Source: Paenibacillus polymyxa M1 (lineage in GTDB: Bacteria > Bacillota > Bacilli > Paenibacillales > Paenibacillaceae). Taken from it: a stretch of 64,000 nt of DNA. The notes under the pieces are model-generated. The model did not search any database and had not been told where the DNA came from. It saw only the letters and a list, made by a program, of their open reading frames with translations. Where the stretch lies: positions 5,760,501 through 5,824,500 of the forward strand of contig NC_017542.1 of the NCBI RefSeq assembly GCF_000237325.1, in the 5' to 3' direction. Of the stretch, positions 9,185 through 16,769 are shown in pieces. Position 1 is the first letter of the stretch. Each line of letters opens with the position of its first letter. The translations under genes were made by a program, and so were the position numbers.

Positions 9185-10531
9185 ATGCCATTAGTCGTTG
9201 TAGCGATTGGAATTTTAGCATTACTCGTTTTAATCATGGGCTTCAAATTAAACACCTTTATTTCCCTAATCATTGTATCGTTCGGCGTGGCCCTAGCCCT
9301 TGGAATGCCCTTAGAGGAAATTGTCAAAACCATTGAAGCCGGATTAGGCGGAACACTAGGCCACTTAGCGTTAATCTTTGGACTTGGGGCGATGTTAGGG
9401 AAGTTGATCGCTGATTCTGGGGGGGCCCAAAGAATTGCCATGACCCTCGTTGACAAATTTGGTGAAAAAAATATTCAATGGGCGGTCGTAGCCGCTTCAT
9501 TCATTATCGGAATTGCGTTATTTTTTGAAGTAGGATTAGTATTGTTAATTCCAATCGTATTTGCCATTTCAAAAGAATTAAAGGTTTCTATCTTATATCT
9601 CGGTATTCCGATGGTCGCTGCTTTGTCCGTCACACACGGTTTCTTACCACCACATCCAGGACCAACCGTGATTGCTGGTGAATATGGCGCGAACCTTGGT
9701 GAGGTTTTACTTTATGGCTTCATTATTGCTATCCCAACCGTTATTTTGGCTGGTCCTGTATTTACGAAGCTTGCCAAAAAACTCGTACCTGCTTCATTTA
9801 CGAAAACCGGTAACATTGCCTCTTTAGGTGAACAGAAAGTATTTAAGTCTGAGGAAACTCCTGGATTCGGAATCAGTGTATTTACTGCAATGCTTCCTGT
9901 CATTTTAATGTCGATTGCTACGATTATTACTTTGCTTCAAAAAACAATGGGATTTGAGGATAATAGTTTACTGGCAGCGATCCGTTTTATTGGTGATGCA
10001 TCAACATCCATGTTGATTTCCTTGCTGGTTGCCGTCTACACCATGGGAATCGCAAGAAAAATTCCAATCAAAGATGTAATGGCATCTTGTACAACTGCTA
10101 TTACTCATATTGGGATGATGCTCTTGATCATTGGGGGAGGCGGAGCCTTCAAACAAGTACTCATTAATGGCGGCGTAGGTGACTATGTAGCCGATTTATT
10201 CAATGGAACTACATTATCACCCATCCTGCTGGCCTGGATCATCGCTGCAATCTTACGTATTTCCCTGGGTTCTGCGACTGTTGCAGCTTTAACAACCGCT
10301 GGTTTAGTAATTCCGATGTTAGGACAATCCGACGTTAATCTTGCTTTAGTCGTGCTTGCCACAGGAGCGGGTAGCTTAATAGCTTCACATGTTAACGATG
10401 CCGGGTTCTGGATGTTTAAAGAGTATTTTGGTTTAAGCATGAAAGAAACCTTTGCCACATGGACATTGCTTGAGACCATTATTTCTGTAGCCGGATTAGG
10501 ATTCATCTTAGTACTAAGTTTATTCGTATAA
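9185..10531 (+). CDS. gntP: Gluconate:H+ symporter GntP
   Basis: A 448-residue inner-membrane gluconate permease of the GntP family, the same length as the Bacillus protein. About twelve hydrophobic spans alternate with family blocks: LGAMLGKLIADSGGAQRIA, THGFLPPHPGPTVIAGEYGA, the SLGSATVAALTTAGLVIP segment and GSLIASHVNDAGFWMFKE near the C-terminus. ATG 9185 follows GGGGGT. It is the last gene of the operon and is followed directly by a strong terminator, so gntZ has been lost or never came along. It is clearly different from the permease at 5387. Confidence 0.95.
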   Translation: MPLVVVAIGILALLVLIMGFKLNTFISLIIVSFGVALALGMPLEEIVKTIEAGLGGTLGHLALIFGLGAMLGKLIADSGGAQRIAMTLVDKFGEKNIQWAVVAASFIIGIALFFEVGLVLLIPIVFAISKELKVSILYLGIPMVAALSVTHGFLPPHPGPTVIAGEYGANLGEVLLYGFIIAIPTVILAGPVFTKLAKKLVPASFTKTGNIASLGEQKVFKSEETPGFGISVFTAMLPVILMSIATIITLLQKTMGFEDNSLLAAIRFIGDASTSMLISLLVAVYTMGIARKIPIKDVMASCTTAITHIGMMLLIIGGGGAFKQVLINGGVGDYVADLFNGTTLSPILLAWIIAAILRISLGSATVAALTTAGLVIPMLGQSDVNLALVVLATGAGSLIASHVNDAGFWMFKEYFGLSMKETFATWTLLETIISVAGLGFILVLSLFV

Positions 10532-10544
10532 ACCATGATTTCCG

Positions 10545-10608
10545 GGCGGTAGATCCCCCACTTATCTTTCTTAGAATCCTCTAAGTCGATAAGTGAGGAT
10601 CTACTGCC
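10545..10608 (+). terminator. Long hairpin terminator of the gnt operon
   Basis: GGCGGTAGATCC at 10545-10556 pairs with GGATCTACTGCC at 10597-10608, continued inwards by CACTTATC / GATAAGTG and CTTAGA / TCTAAG. The stem is nearly 27 base pairs long and is followed by TCTTTACA. It starts 14 bases after the gntP stop. Confidence 0.8.
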
Positions 10609-10639
10609 TCTTTACAAACTGGAGTGATATTATACTTTT

Positions 10640-11014
10640 TCATTTTTGGACAATTGAACTGGTTACTTCTGTTGTTCCTTTGGCCTCACCATGTCCTGCA
10701 CCAAATAGGTTCAATACCACCACGCCAATAACAATTAAAGCAATCCCTACGATACTCCCTGTATTGATTTTCTCCTTCCAAATCAATACTGAAATCACCG
10801 TTGTAGCAACAGCCCCCACCCCTGACCAGATGGCATAGGTCATATTAAGAGGAAGTGTCTTGAGGGTTAGTGAAATAAAGAAGAAAGAGATTACAAACGC
10901 GACAATCGTGAATAGAGTGGGATACAGTCTCGTAAAACCTTCTGAAGCTTTAAGCATTGAAGTACCAATAAGCTCACTAGCAATAGAGATTGCCAAGAAA
11001 AAATAAGCCATCAT
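10640..11014 (-). CDS. SMR-family drug efflux protein
   Basis: A 124-residue small multidrug resistance protein of the EmrE/QacC type that exports cationic compounds in exchange for protons as a dimer. Four hydrophobic helices are visible; the membrane glutamate is in LAISIASELIGTSMLK (residue ~14), followed by the conserved YAIWSGVGAVAT block and the IGIALIVIGVVVLNLF helix. The start overlaps the stop of the upstream TetR gene by four bases (ATGA), with AAAGGAG inside that gene. The tail after residue 108 is longer than in most SMR proteins and polar. Co-regulation by the TetR protein is very likely. Confidence 0.93.
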   Translation of the reverse strand: MMAYFFLAISIASELIGTSMLKASEGFTRLYPTLFTIVAFVISFFFISLTLKTLPLNMTYAIWSGVGAVATTVISVLIWKEKINTGSIVGIALIVIGVVVLNLFGAGHGEAKGTTEVTSSIVQK

Positions 11015-11562
11015 TCATTCTCCTTTATATATGTCTTTAATTCTTCTATAATTTTTTGCTTCAATTCTTCATTGGGAAGAGCAAGTCCAAACATTTCGGC
11101 AAACCACAAACCGTCTATAGCTAATCGGACAATCGTAGAACGGACCGGGTCCAATTCGTCGTTTTCGATTTTATTTTGGATATTTGCATACTCATCCTGA
11201 AGCAGCTTGAGCATTTGAGGGTTCGTAAATTGTGCTGCCGAGAGAGCGGTAAATAGGTCACTTGCGTCCTGATCCCCGGAAAATGACGTATTCATATAAG
11301 CACGAGTCCATCTACCTTGGGAATGTGTATCGTTTTCTGCCCTTTCATTAAATTCGGTGATAAAGCTGGTCGATAGCTGTTCAACCATCCCCAGAATCAA
11401 TTCATCTTTATTCGGAAAATGGTAAAGCAATCCTCCCTTACTTACTCCCGCTTTCTTAGCCACCGCTTCTAACGTTAATTTTTCTACTCCTTCTTCTTGT
11501 ACAATTATAGAAGCCGCTTTAAGGATTAATTCTCTTTTTAATGTTTTTTTAGTTGTATTCAT
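11011..11562 (-). CDS. TetR-family repressor of the SMR pump
   Basis: A TetR/QacR-type repressor of 183 residues with N-terminal helix-turn-helix (TLEAVAKKAGVSKGGLLYHFPNKDEL) and a C-terminal ligand domain. I place the start at ATG 11562, after GGTGGTG; the open frame reaches 11610, but that longer version would cover the operator at 11587-11600 and has no ribosome-binding site. The SMR gene follows with a 4-base overlap. It probably senses cationic drugs and represses its own operon. Confidence 0.9.
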   Translation of the reverse strand: MNTTKKTLKRELILKAASIIVQEEGVEKLTLEAVAKKAGVSKGGLLYHFPNKDELILGMVEQLSTSFITEFNERAENDTHSQGRWTRAYMNTSFSGDQDASDLFTALSAAQFTNPQMLKLLQDEYANIQNKIENDELDPVRSTIVRLAIDGLWFAEMFGLALPNEELKQKIIEELKTYIKENE

Positions 11563-11586
11563 TCTGATCACCACCCATTTTACTAT

Positions 11587-11600
11587 ACCGTCCAGACGGT
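11587..11600. promoter_or_regulatory. TetR operator upstream of tetR-smr
   Basis: ACCGTC-CA-GACGGT is a perfect inverted repeat with 6-base arms 24 bases before the proposed start, the usual place and form for an autoregulatory TetR operator. Confidence 0.7.
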
Positions 11601-11631
11601 TTTGTTTCAATCAAAAGATACGTTTAAGCTA

Positions 11632-11677
11632 AATAAAAAGAAGCCTTGGGCGTGTAACATTTCAGCCAAGACTTCTT
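11632..11677 (-). terminator. Terminator of the xylanase gene
   Basis: AAGAAGcCTTGG at 11638-11649 pairs with CCAAGaCTTCTT at 11666-11677 with one mismatch. On the minus strand the hairpin ends in CTTCTTTTTATTT, downstream of the xylanase stop. Confidence 0.7.
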
Positions 11678-11750
11678 CAAATAAACAACTACCCAGCCCG
11701 GATATTTAGCAAAAGTCCGCATCTGTTGGGTTTTAAGTGCCACCTATAGC

Positions 11751-12707
11751 TTATCTCTTCAGATACTGTCTCAGCCATTGGAGCGCAGGACGTTCCGTGC
11801 CGTTAGAGTTCAGCAGATGTGTACCATCTTTCCAAGTTTGTCCTTGGATATACCCCCAAAGCGTAACTCCCTTCACTGAGGGGTTTTGCCAAAGGACTGG
11901 AAACTTCTCTTTGTATCTGGCAAGTTGAGTATTATCATCCCCAGTTATATCCAGTTCCGACACATAGATCGGTAACCCGGTCGCCGACAGCTTATTTAGT
12001 ACAGTATTCATCGTGTTGACTGAGACGTTGTCCATACTGAAATGGTGGCATTGAATGCCAATACCGTCAATCAGGCCTCTACTCTTGAGCTGATTAATAA
12101 TATTGACATATTGGTCGGCTAAAGAAGGGTCGTTGATAATACCATAATCATTTATATGCAGTTTGGCATTCGGGAAAGCTTGTCTAGCCTGTTGAAACGA
12201 CCATATGACCCAATCCCATCCGGTCGACCCGTCACCACCAATGGCATTGCGGTAGGACGGCTTCTGATGCAACGGCTCATTCACCACATCTACAAACGCC
12301 GCATTCGGATAGCGCTGACCTGCTGCTTTAATCCACTGAGTCACTTCCGCTTTCTGATCAGCAGCCGACAGTCCTTTAACCCATCCTGGCTCCTGGGCAC
12401 CCCATACCAACGTATGGAACTTGAACGGGAAACCATTGCTACGGGCATAATTGTAGGCGGTATCCGCCTGCGACCAGTTCATGTTGTTACGACTGCCTTC
12501 AACCGATTCCCACTTAGTCGAGTTCTCCGGCGTCACTTGATTCCAGTATGTCCCGTAACTAGGAGGGACACTGCCCGCAATGATATTCCCCAGAAATTTG
12601 CTTCCATTTGCCAGGCCAGCATCAGCCTGGTTGACCAGAACAGATGATAACAACACACCCGCCAACGCCAAACTGCTCACCAGCTTGCCCACTTTAGTTC
12701 TTAACAT
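11751..12707 (-). CDS. Secreted GH10 endo-1,4-beta-xylanase
   Basis: Cleaves internal beta-1,4 linkages of xylan outside the cell. The 318-residue protein has a Sec signal peptide (hydrophobic residues ~9-25, likely cut after ADA at 30) and a single glycoside hydrolase family 10 domain with no carbohydrate-binding module. The acid/base glutamate is E144 in VDVVNEP and the nucleophile E251 in YVSELDIT; LVWGAQEPGW and LWGYIQGQTWKDG are further family blocks. The start follows GGAGGAG. A CcpA-box-like sequence lies at 12756-12769 and a terminator follows the gene, so it is a single, carbon-regulated unit. Confidence 0.95.
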   Translation of the reverse strand: MLRTKVGKLVSSLALAGVLLSSVLVNQADAGLANGSKFLGNIIAGSVPPSYGTYWNQVTPENSTKWESVEGSRNNMNWSQADTAYNYARSNGFPFKFHTLVWGAQEPGWVKGLSAADQKAEVTQWIKAAGQRYPNAAFVDVVNEPLHQKPSYRNAIGGDGSTGWDWVIWSFQQARQAFPNAKLHINDYGIINDPSLADQYVNIINQLKSRGLIDGIGIQCHHFSMDNVSVNTMNTVLNKLSATGLPIYVSELDITGDDNTQLARYKEKFPVLWQNPSVKGVTLWGYIQGQTWKDGTHLLNSNGTERPALQWLRQYLKR

Positions 12708-12755
12708 AAAATCTCCTCCTCACACGTATAATTTGATAATACTCTTACTCAATAA

Positions 12756-12769
12756 TTTAAGCGCTTACA
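12756..12769 (-). promoter_or_regulatory. Catabolite-responsive element candidate before the xylanase
   Basis: On the minus strand the site reads TGTAAGCGCTTAAA, with a perfect central AAGCGCTT. It differs from the CcpA consensus at one position. It is 49 bases before the start codon, in the promoter or 5' leader. Confidence 0.6.
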
Positions 12770-13001
12770 TTTCCAATTATAAGAATGAATAGTTGTTTTC
12801 TGCTACATGTGAAAGTATAGATTTTACCCGAAAAATCTTACATCATTGCAGAACAGCCACAACACGAATCCCAAACAACTCTGAAACGAAAAGAAAAGGC
12901 TGCTGCGAAAAGTGATATACCCCCTTCACAGTAGTAGGTTTTATTATTCAACCTGTCTATCTTCTTGGGAGCATATCACCTGAAGACCGCTCCTTAATTA
13001 T

Positions 13002-13940
13002 TTAAGGATTAAGCGCTCTTGCAATCGCGTCTACATAACTTTGGCTGGCGCGTTGACTTACTTCTGCTTGAGGAACCATCCCTTCAAAATTGTGGAATGT
13101 GCCGGGATACAGATGAAATTCGACGTCAACGCCCGCTTGGGCAAGGCGTGCCACATATTCGATCGTCTCATCTCGGAATAGATCGAGCTGCCCTACGCAC
13201 GTGTAGGTCGGCGGCAGACCAGCCAAGCTTTCTGCTCTCGACGGCACCGCATATGGGGAAACCTCGCTATCTTCGGTACGATTACCCAAGTACATGTTCC
13301 AGGCCGTCAAGTTGTTCTTCCGGCTCCATGGTGCATTATCGGCCGTAATTTCATGACTTGATGCCGTAACATTGCGGTCGTCGATCATCGGATATAGCGG
13401 CATTTGGAAGATAAGGGCTGGTCCGCCTTTGTCACGAGCCATTAAAGCAAGTGCTGCGGTTAGACCGCCACCCCCGCTTGCACCAGCAATTGCGACCCGG
13501 TCCAAGTCGATGCCCAGCAGCTCAGCTTCATCGGTCATCCACGTCAAAGCGGCATAACAGTCATCGATGGCAGCTGGGTAGGGGTGCTCGGGAGCAAGTC
13601 GATAATCGACCGATACGACGACGCAATTAGCCGCCTGCACGAAGCGTTCGCACAAAGCATCGTCCATATCAGGATGCCCCATTACATAGCCTCCCCCGTG
13701 AATCCACAGCATGGCCGGAAGCTTAACGTCAGTTCGCTGGGCAGGTTCGTAGATTTTGACTAATATCTCGCCTGCAACGCTCGGAATCATCCGGCTTGTC
13801 GTGCGTACGTGTTCCGACTGCTCAATAGGCGGACTCGACAAATAACTTCTGCTCAGTTCTAAATTCTCCTCCAGTTGAAAACCGGGGAATTGTGCAATTA
13901 CTGACCTTAATTCTGGTAATAAACGATTTTCAAAATCCAT
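13002..13940 (-). CDS. Alpha/beta hydrolase, HSL-type esterase
   Basis: A 312-residue carboxylesterase of the hormone-sensitive-lipase group. The oxyanion motif HGGGY is near residue 83, the nucleophile serine in AIAGASGGGG near 155, and the other triad members are the Asp in LFRDE and the His in PGTFHNFEG. No signal peptide, so it acts in the cytosol on short acyl esters. ATG 13940 is chosen over GTG 13949 because AGGAG then has proper spacing. It lies 26 bases after the flavin-dependent oxidoreductase gene and probably shares its promoter. Confidence 0.9.
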   Translation of the reverse strand: MDFENRLLPELRSVIAQFPGFQLEENLELSRSYLSSPPIEQSEHVRTTSRMIPSVAGEILVKIYEPAQRTDVKLPAMLWIHGGGYVMGHPDMDDALCERFVQAANCVVVSVDYRLAPEHPYPAAIDDCYAALTWMTDEAELLGIDLDRVAIAGASGGGGLTAALALMARDKGGPALIFQMPLYPMIDDRNVTASSHEITADNAPWSRKNNLTAWNMYLGNRTEDSEVSPYAVPSRAESLAGLPPTYTCVGQLDLFRDETIEYVARLAQAGVDVEFHLYPGTFHNFEGMVPQAEVSQRASQSYVDAIARALNP

Positions 13941-13966
13941 GCGAATCACTCCTATGTTAGGTTATT

Positions 13967-15028
13967 TTATAGTCTTTTTTCCGTCTCCGCTTCCCACTTG
14001 GCTATTTCCTTCCGCACTCGGGGTGCTACCTCTGTTCCAAGTAGCTCAATGGCTCTCATCACCTCGGCATGCGGCATCGTGCTTAATGGAACATACAGCA
14101 TAAAGCGTGTAACACCAACATGCTTGCGAAGATGAATGATCTTCTGAGCAACCGTCTCGGGATCGCCAACATACAGCGCACCTTCAAAGCTGCGCGCGGC
14201 ATCATAGCTGGAACGATCATAATGCGCCCAGCCTCGCTCCCTACCCAATCTATTCATACCTGCCATCGTAGAGGGGAAATATGTATCTGCCGCTCGCTCA
14301 TTATTCTCTCCGACAAATCCTATCGAGTGCGACCCAACCCTAAGCTGCGATTCATCATGACCAGCGTGCGCTGCTGCTTTCTTATAAAGCTGGACAAGCG
14401 GTGCAAAATTTATCGGGTTTCCTCCAATGATCGCCAGCATCAAGGGCAGTCCTAACAGACCTGCACGAATAGCAGAATCCTGCCTTCCCCCGCTGCCTAC
14501 CCATATTGGTAAAGGGTTCTGAACTGGCCGTGGATACACGCCCAAATTGTTAATGGCTGGCCGATGACCGCCCTTCCAGATTACCTTTTCGGACTCCCGT
14601 ATTTTAAGGAGAAGTTCCAAATGTTGTTCAAACAGCTCATCATAGTCATCCAAGTCATAGCCGAACAGAGGAAAAGACTCAATAAAAGAACCCCGACCCG
14701 CCATAATCTCGGCACGTCCATTTGAAATACCATCCAGCGTAGCAAAGTCTTGAAAAACGCGCACCGGATCAGCTGAAGAAAGCACCGTCACTGCACTGGT
14801 TAGCCGAATCCGTTGTGTCTGCGCTGCAGCCGCGGACAGCACCATTGCTGGTGACGATGCCGAATAATCCTTTCGATGATGCTCACCTACACCAAACACA
14901 TCAAGTCCCACTTGATCAGCAAGGATAATTTCCTCGACAACTTCACGCAACCGCTGTGCGTGACTTATCACTTCGCCTGTCTGAACATCAGGCTTTGTCT
15001 CTACAAACGAGGTAATACCTATCTCCAT
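13967..15028 (-). CDS. LLM-class flavin-dependent oxidoreductase
   Basis: A 353-residue member of the bacterial luciferase-like monooxygenase family, which oxidises small molecules with reduced flavin. It shows the N-terminal strand MEIGITSFVET, VGLDVFGVGEHHR, SAVTVLSSADPVRVFQDFATLDGISNGRAEIMAGRGSF in order, and the C-terminal GDPETVAQKI segment. The start follows GGGAGAG. It begins an operon with the esterase and is divergent from a TetR gene; two related palindromes sit between them. The substrate is unknown, though an ester-and-oxidation pair fits breakdown of a plant or xenobiotic compound. Confidence 0.9.
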   Translation of the reverse strand: MEIGITSFVETKPDVQTGEVISHAQRLREVVEEIILADQVGLDVFGVGEHHRKDYSASSPAMVLSAAAAQTQRIRLTSAVTVLSSADPVRVFQDFATLDGISNGRAEIMAGRGSFIESFPLFGYDLDDYDELFEQHLELLLKIRESEKVIWKGGHRPAINNLGVYPRPVQNPLPIWVGSGGRQDSAIRAGLLGLPLMLAIIGGNPINFAPLVQLYKKAAAHAGHDESQLRVGSHSIGFVGENNERAADTYFPSTMAGMNRLGRERGWAHYDRSSYDAARSFEGALYVGDPETVAQKIIHLRKHVGVTRFMLYVPLSTMPHAEVMRAIELLGTEVAPRVRKEIAKWEAETEKRL

Positions 15029-15088
15029 GGTCTATCTCTCCCGTTCTAATAGCTTTCTTTGTGTGCCAATTGAATAACAATAAAATAT

Positions 15089-15104
15089 CATACCAAACGG
15101 TATG
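15089..15104. promoter_or_regulatory. TetR operator 1 (LLM side)
   Basis: CATACC-AAAC-GGTATG is an inverted repeat with 6-base arms. Its core TACCAAACGGTA shares TACCAAnnGGTA with the second site. Confidence 0.68.
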
Positions 15105-15256
15105 TTATTTTCCCCAGTAAATATAACTCACAAAAAAGAATACTGTCAACAATCATAGTAAATCCACTTTGATTATTCTTTCATATGCACCTCCTCTTTT
15201 CGGGAAAGACCAACCTTCATTTGACAATTTTAAGGACTAATTATAAGATAATAACG

Positions 15257-15268
15257 TACCAATTGGTA
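15257..15268. promoter_or_regulatory. TetR operator 2 (tetR side)
   Basis: TACCAATTGGTA is a perfect 12-base palindrome of the same pattern as the site at 15089, placed for autoregulation of the tetR gene. Confidence 0.68.
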
Positions 15269-15350
15269 ATAAAATGAATGTCACTGAACATTATAATCAG
15301 ATACATGGAGCCATTAAGAATAAAATCATGAGTTAACGAGAGGTATTGTT

Positions 15351-15932
15351 ATGGGACGAATCCGCGAATTTGACGAAGAGAAAGTTTTAGATGCAGCTAT
15401 GCAAATATTTTGGGAAAAGGGATATGAAGCCACCTCATTAAGTGATTTAACTTCCAGAATGGAAATTCAACGCCCCAGTATATATTCCACTTTTGGGGGC
15501 AAAAAAGAATTGTTCGAAGCCGCGCTACGCAAATACACGATGTCCCGTGCTTCTTTAATCCGAACCAAACTTCAAAGCATTCCATCTGTAAAAGAAGCAT
15601 TTCGTACTTTTTTTGAGGGTGTGGTTGAAGAGGAGTATGCGGAAAATCCTAGAAAAGGATGCTTTTGCATTAATACAATGGTTGAACTTGCGCCCCATGA
15701 TGAGAAGTTTGAAATTCTTACAAGGGAGCATCAAATGTACCTGGCGGTCATTTTTCAAGAAACCATTGAACGAGGGATACAATCAGGTGAGCTTGAGATC
15801 GGACTAGATGCGAAGGCTGTATCACAGGCATTAGTTGTATCGTTAATTGGTCTGACCGTCATGATAAAGTCTCGTCCAGAGCGATCATTTATTGATAATA
15901 CAATAGAAGTAACACTGACACTGCTTAAGTAA
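15351..15932 (+). CDS. TetR-family repressor of the esterase/LLM operon
   Basis: A 193-residue TetR protein of the AcrR/YxaF type: helix-turn-helix TSLSDLTSRMEIQRPSIYSTFGGK at ~27-50, then a C-terminal ligand domain with GCFCINTMVELAP, a cysteine-containing stretch seen in regulators of quinone or aldehyde stress. ATG 15351 follows AGAGGT. It is divergent from the LLM-esterase operon, with matching palindromes before both. The inducing molecule is unknown. Confidence 0.9.
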   Translation: MGRIREFDEEKVLDAAMQIFWEKGYEATSLSDLTSRMEIQRPSIYSTFGGKKELFEAALRKYTMSRASLIRTKLQSIPSVKEAFRTFFEGVVEEEYAENPRKGCFCINTMVELAPHDEKFEILTREHQMYLAVIFQETIERGIQSGELEIGLDAKAVSQALVVSLIGLTVMIKSRPERSFIDNTIEVTLTLLK

Positions 15933-15980
15933 TTTGGAATGGATTCATTTTAGCGGATAGCAATCTCTATACGACAGTTT

Positions 15981-16006
15981 AAAGGGCACCCAGTCGGGTG
16001 CCCTTT
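15981..16006 (+). terminator. Terminator after tetR
   Basis: AAAGGGCACCC and GGGTGCCCTTT form a perfect 11-base-pair stem with a 4-base loop, 48 bases after the tetR stop. The A/T ends of the stem allow it to work on either strand. Confidence 0.8.
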
Positions 16007-16079
16007 GTGCGTAACACAAGTTTTCACATATGCCGAGATAAAACATGCGTTACAATTGCGGATAAGTATGGAGGTTTTA

Positions 16080-16490
16080 TTAATGTCCGCGATGTTTTTC
16101 CTTCGCTTTTTTCTCCTTTAATTCCCTTATCCGTGCCTTCATAGATTCCCTTTGCTGTTTAGAGTAGGTACGTTTCTCCAACTTGCGCTTCTCATACTCT
16201 AACTTTAAGGCCTCTTGTGCATTGGAAGAGACTCCCTTCCGCCTTAATTCATACGCTGCCTGCCTTGCTAGCCGCTTTGGATTGACCTTCTTCGTTTCAG
16301 ACCCCTTTACAGCCACCTCTTGTGACAGCCGACTAACAAGTTCACACATTTCCTCTCGGATAAAATGGAGAATTTCTTCGTCTTTAGGCTCTGTACCAAA
16401 AATGTACCTGGCTGCCTTCAATTTCCCTTGGTCCTGCTCCTCCACGACTCCAACCCAATACTGTCCATCATGATAAATCGTAAGCTTCAT
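16080..16490 (-). CDS. yjdF: YjdF-like DUF2992 protein
   Basis: A 136-residue basic protein of the DUF2992 family, named after B. subtilis YjdF. It starts MKLTIYHDGQYWVGVVE, has GKLKAARYIFGTEP in the middle and ends in a long charged, coiled-coil-like tail rich in Lys, Arg and Glu (residues ~85-136). The molecular role is not established. The open frame extends to 16505, but ATG 16490 has AGGGGG at the right distance. Family members are often controlled by the yjdF riboswitch, which binds aza-aromatic compounds, and a GC-rich structured leader precedes this gene. Confidence 0.85.
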   Translation of the reverse strand: MKLTIYHDGQYWVGVVEEQDQGKLKAARYIFGTEPKDEEILHFIREEMCELVSRLSQEVAVKGSETKKVNPKRLARQAAYELRRKGVSSNAQEALKLEYEKRKLEKRTYSKQQRESMKARIRELKEKKAKEKHRGH

Positions 16491-16505
16491 TTGAATCCCC
16501 CTCAT

Positions 16506-16655
16506 TTTAAATCGAAACGATGGACATCCCGAGGGGGGAAGGTCACTGACACGGCACTCTTGCAGAGTCGTCCATGCGCCTGGACTACCAACCAGACTGT
16601 GTTTTTTCGTCTCAGAAAAAGTATAGTTGCCTTACTGGAAAACAGCAACTTAATC
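16506..16655 (-). ncRNA. Structured leader of yjdF, candidate yjdF riboswitch
   Basis: The ~150 bases before the gene are GC-rich, unlike normal intergenic DNA here, and can fold into several short helices: GTCCA/TGGAC around 16570-16585, ACTCT/AGAGT at 16556-16568, and AGTTGC/GCAACT at the 5' end (16625-16650). Stretches of G/C near 16527-16540 could pair with each other or with the ribosome-binding site. Position before a DUF2992 gene is exactly that of the known yjdF motif RNA. I could not check the consensus, so the class is inferred from context. Confidence 0.55.
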
Positions 16656-16769
16656 GCTGATATGTATTAGAGTGTAGCTGGAATAGAGTATACTGGTTGA
16701 GTATAAGTTCGATACACGATGACATGATATATGTAATGGTACTTAAATACAGCGCAGAAGAGGTTGAGA

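Larger units (their letters stand above)
15029..15350. other. Divergent regulatory region between LLM and TetR genes
   Basis: 322 bases of AT-rich DNA with no open frame worth calling. It holds the two TetR-type palindromes listed separately, one 61 bases before the LLM gene and the other 83 bases before the tetR gene, so one regulator could control both directions. Confidence 0.7.

Noticed and set aside
11563..11610. Longer N-terminus of the SMR-linked TetR regulator
   Set aside because: It would put the start codon upstream of and the coding sequence across the operator palindrome, and it has no ribosome-binding site.
12915..12980. GTGATAT ... ATATCAC inverted repeat
   Set aside because: Seven-base arms 46 bases apart are likely by chance in AT-rich DNA and show no transposase, target duplication or T-run.
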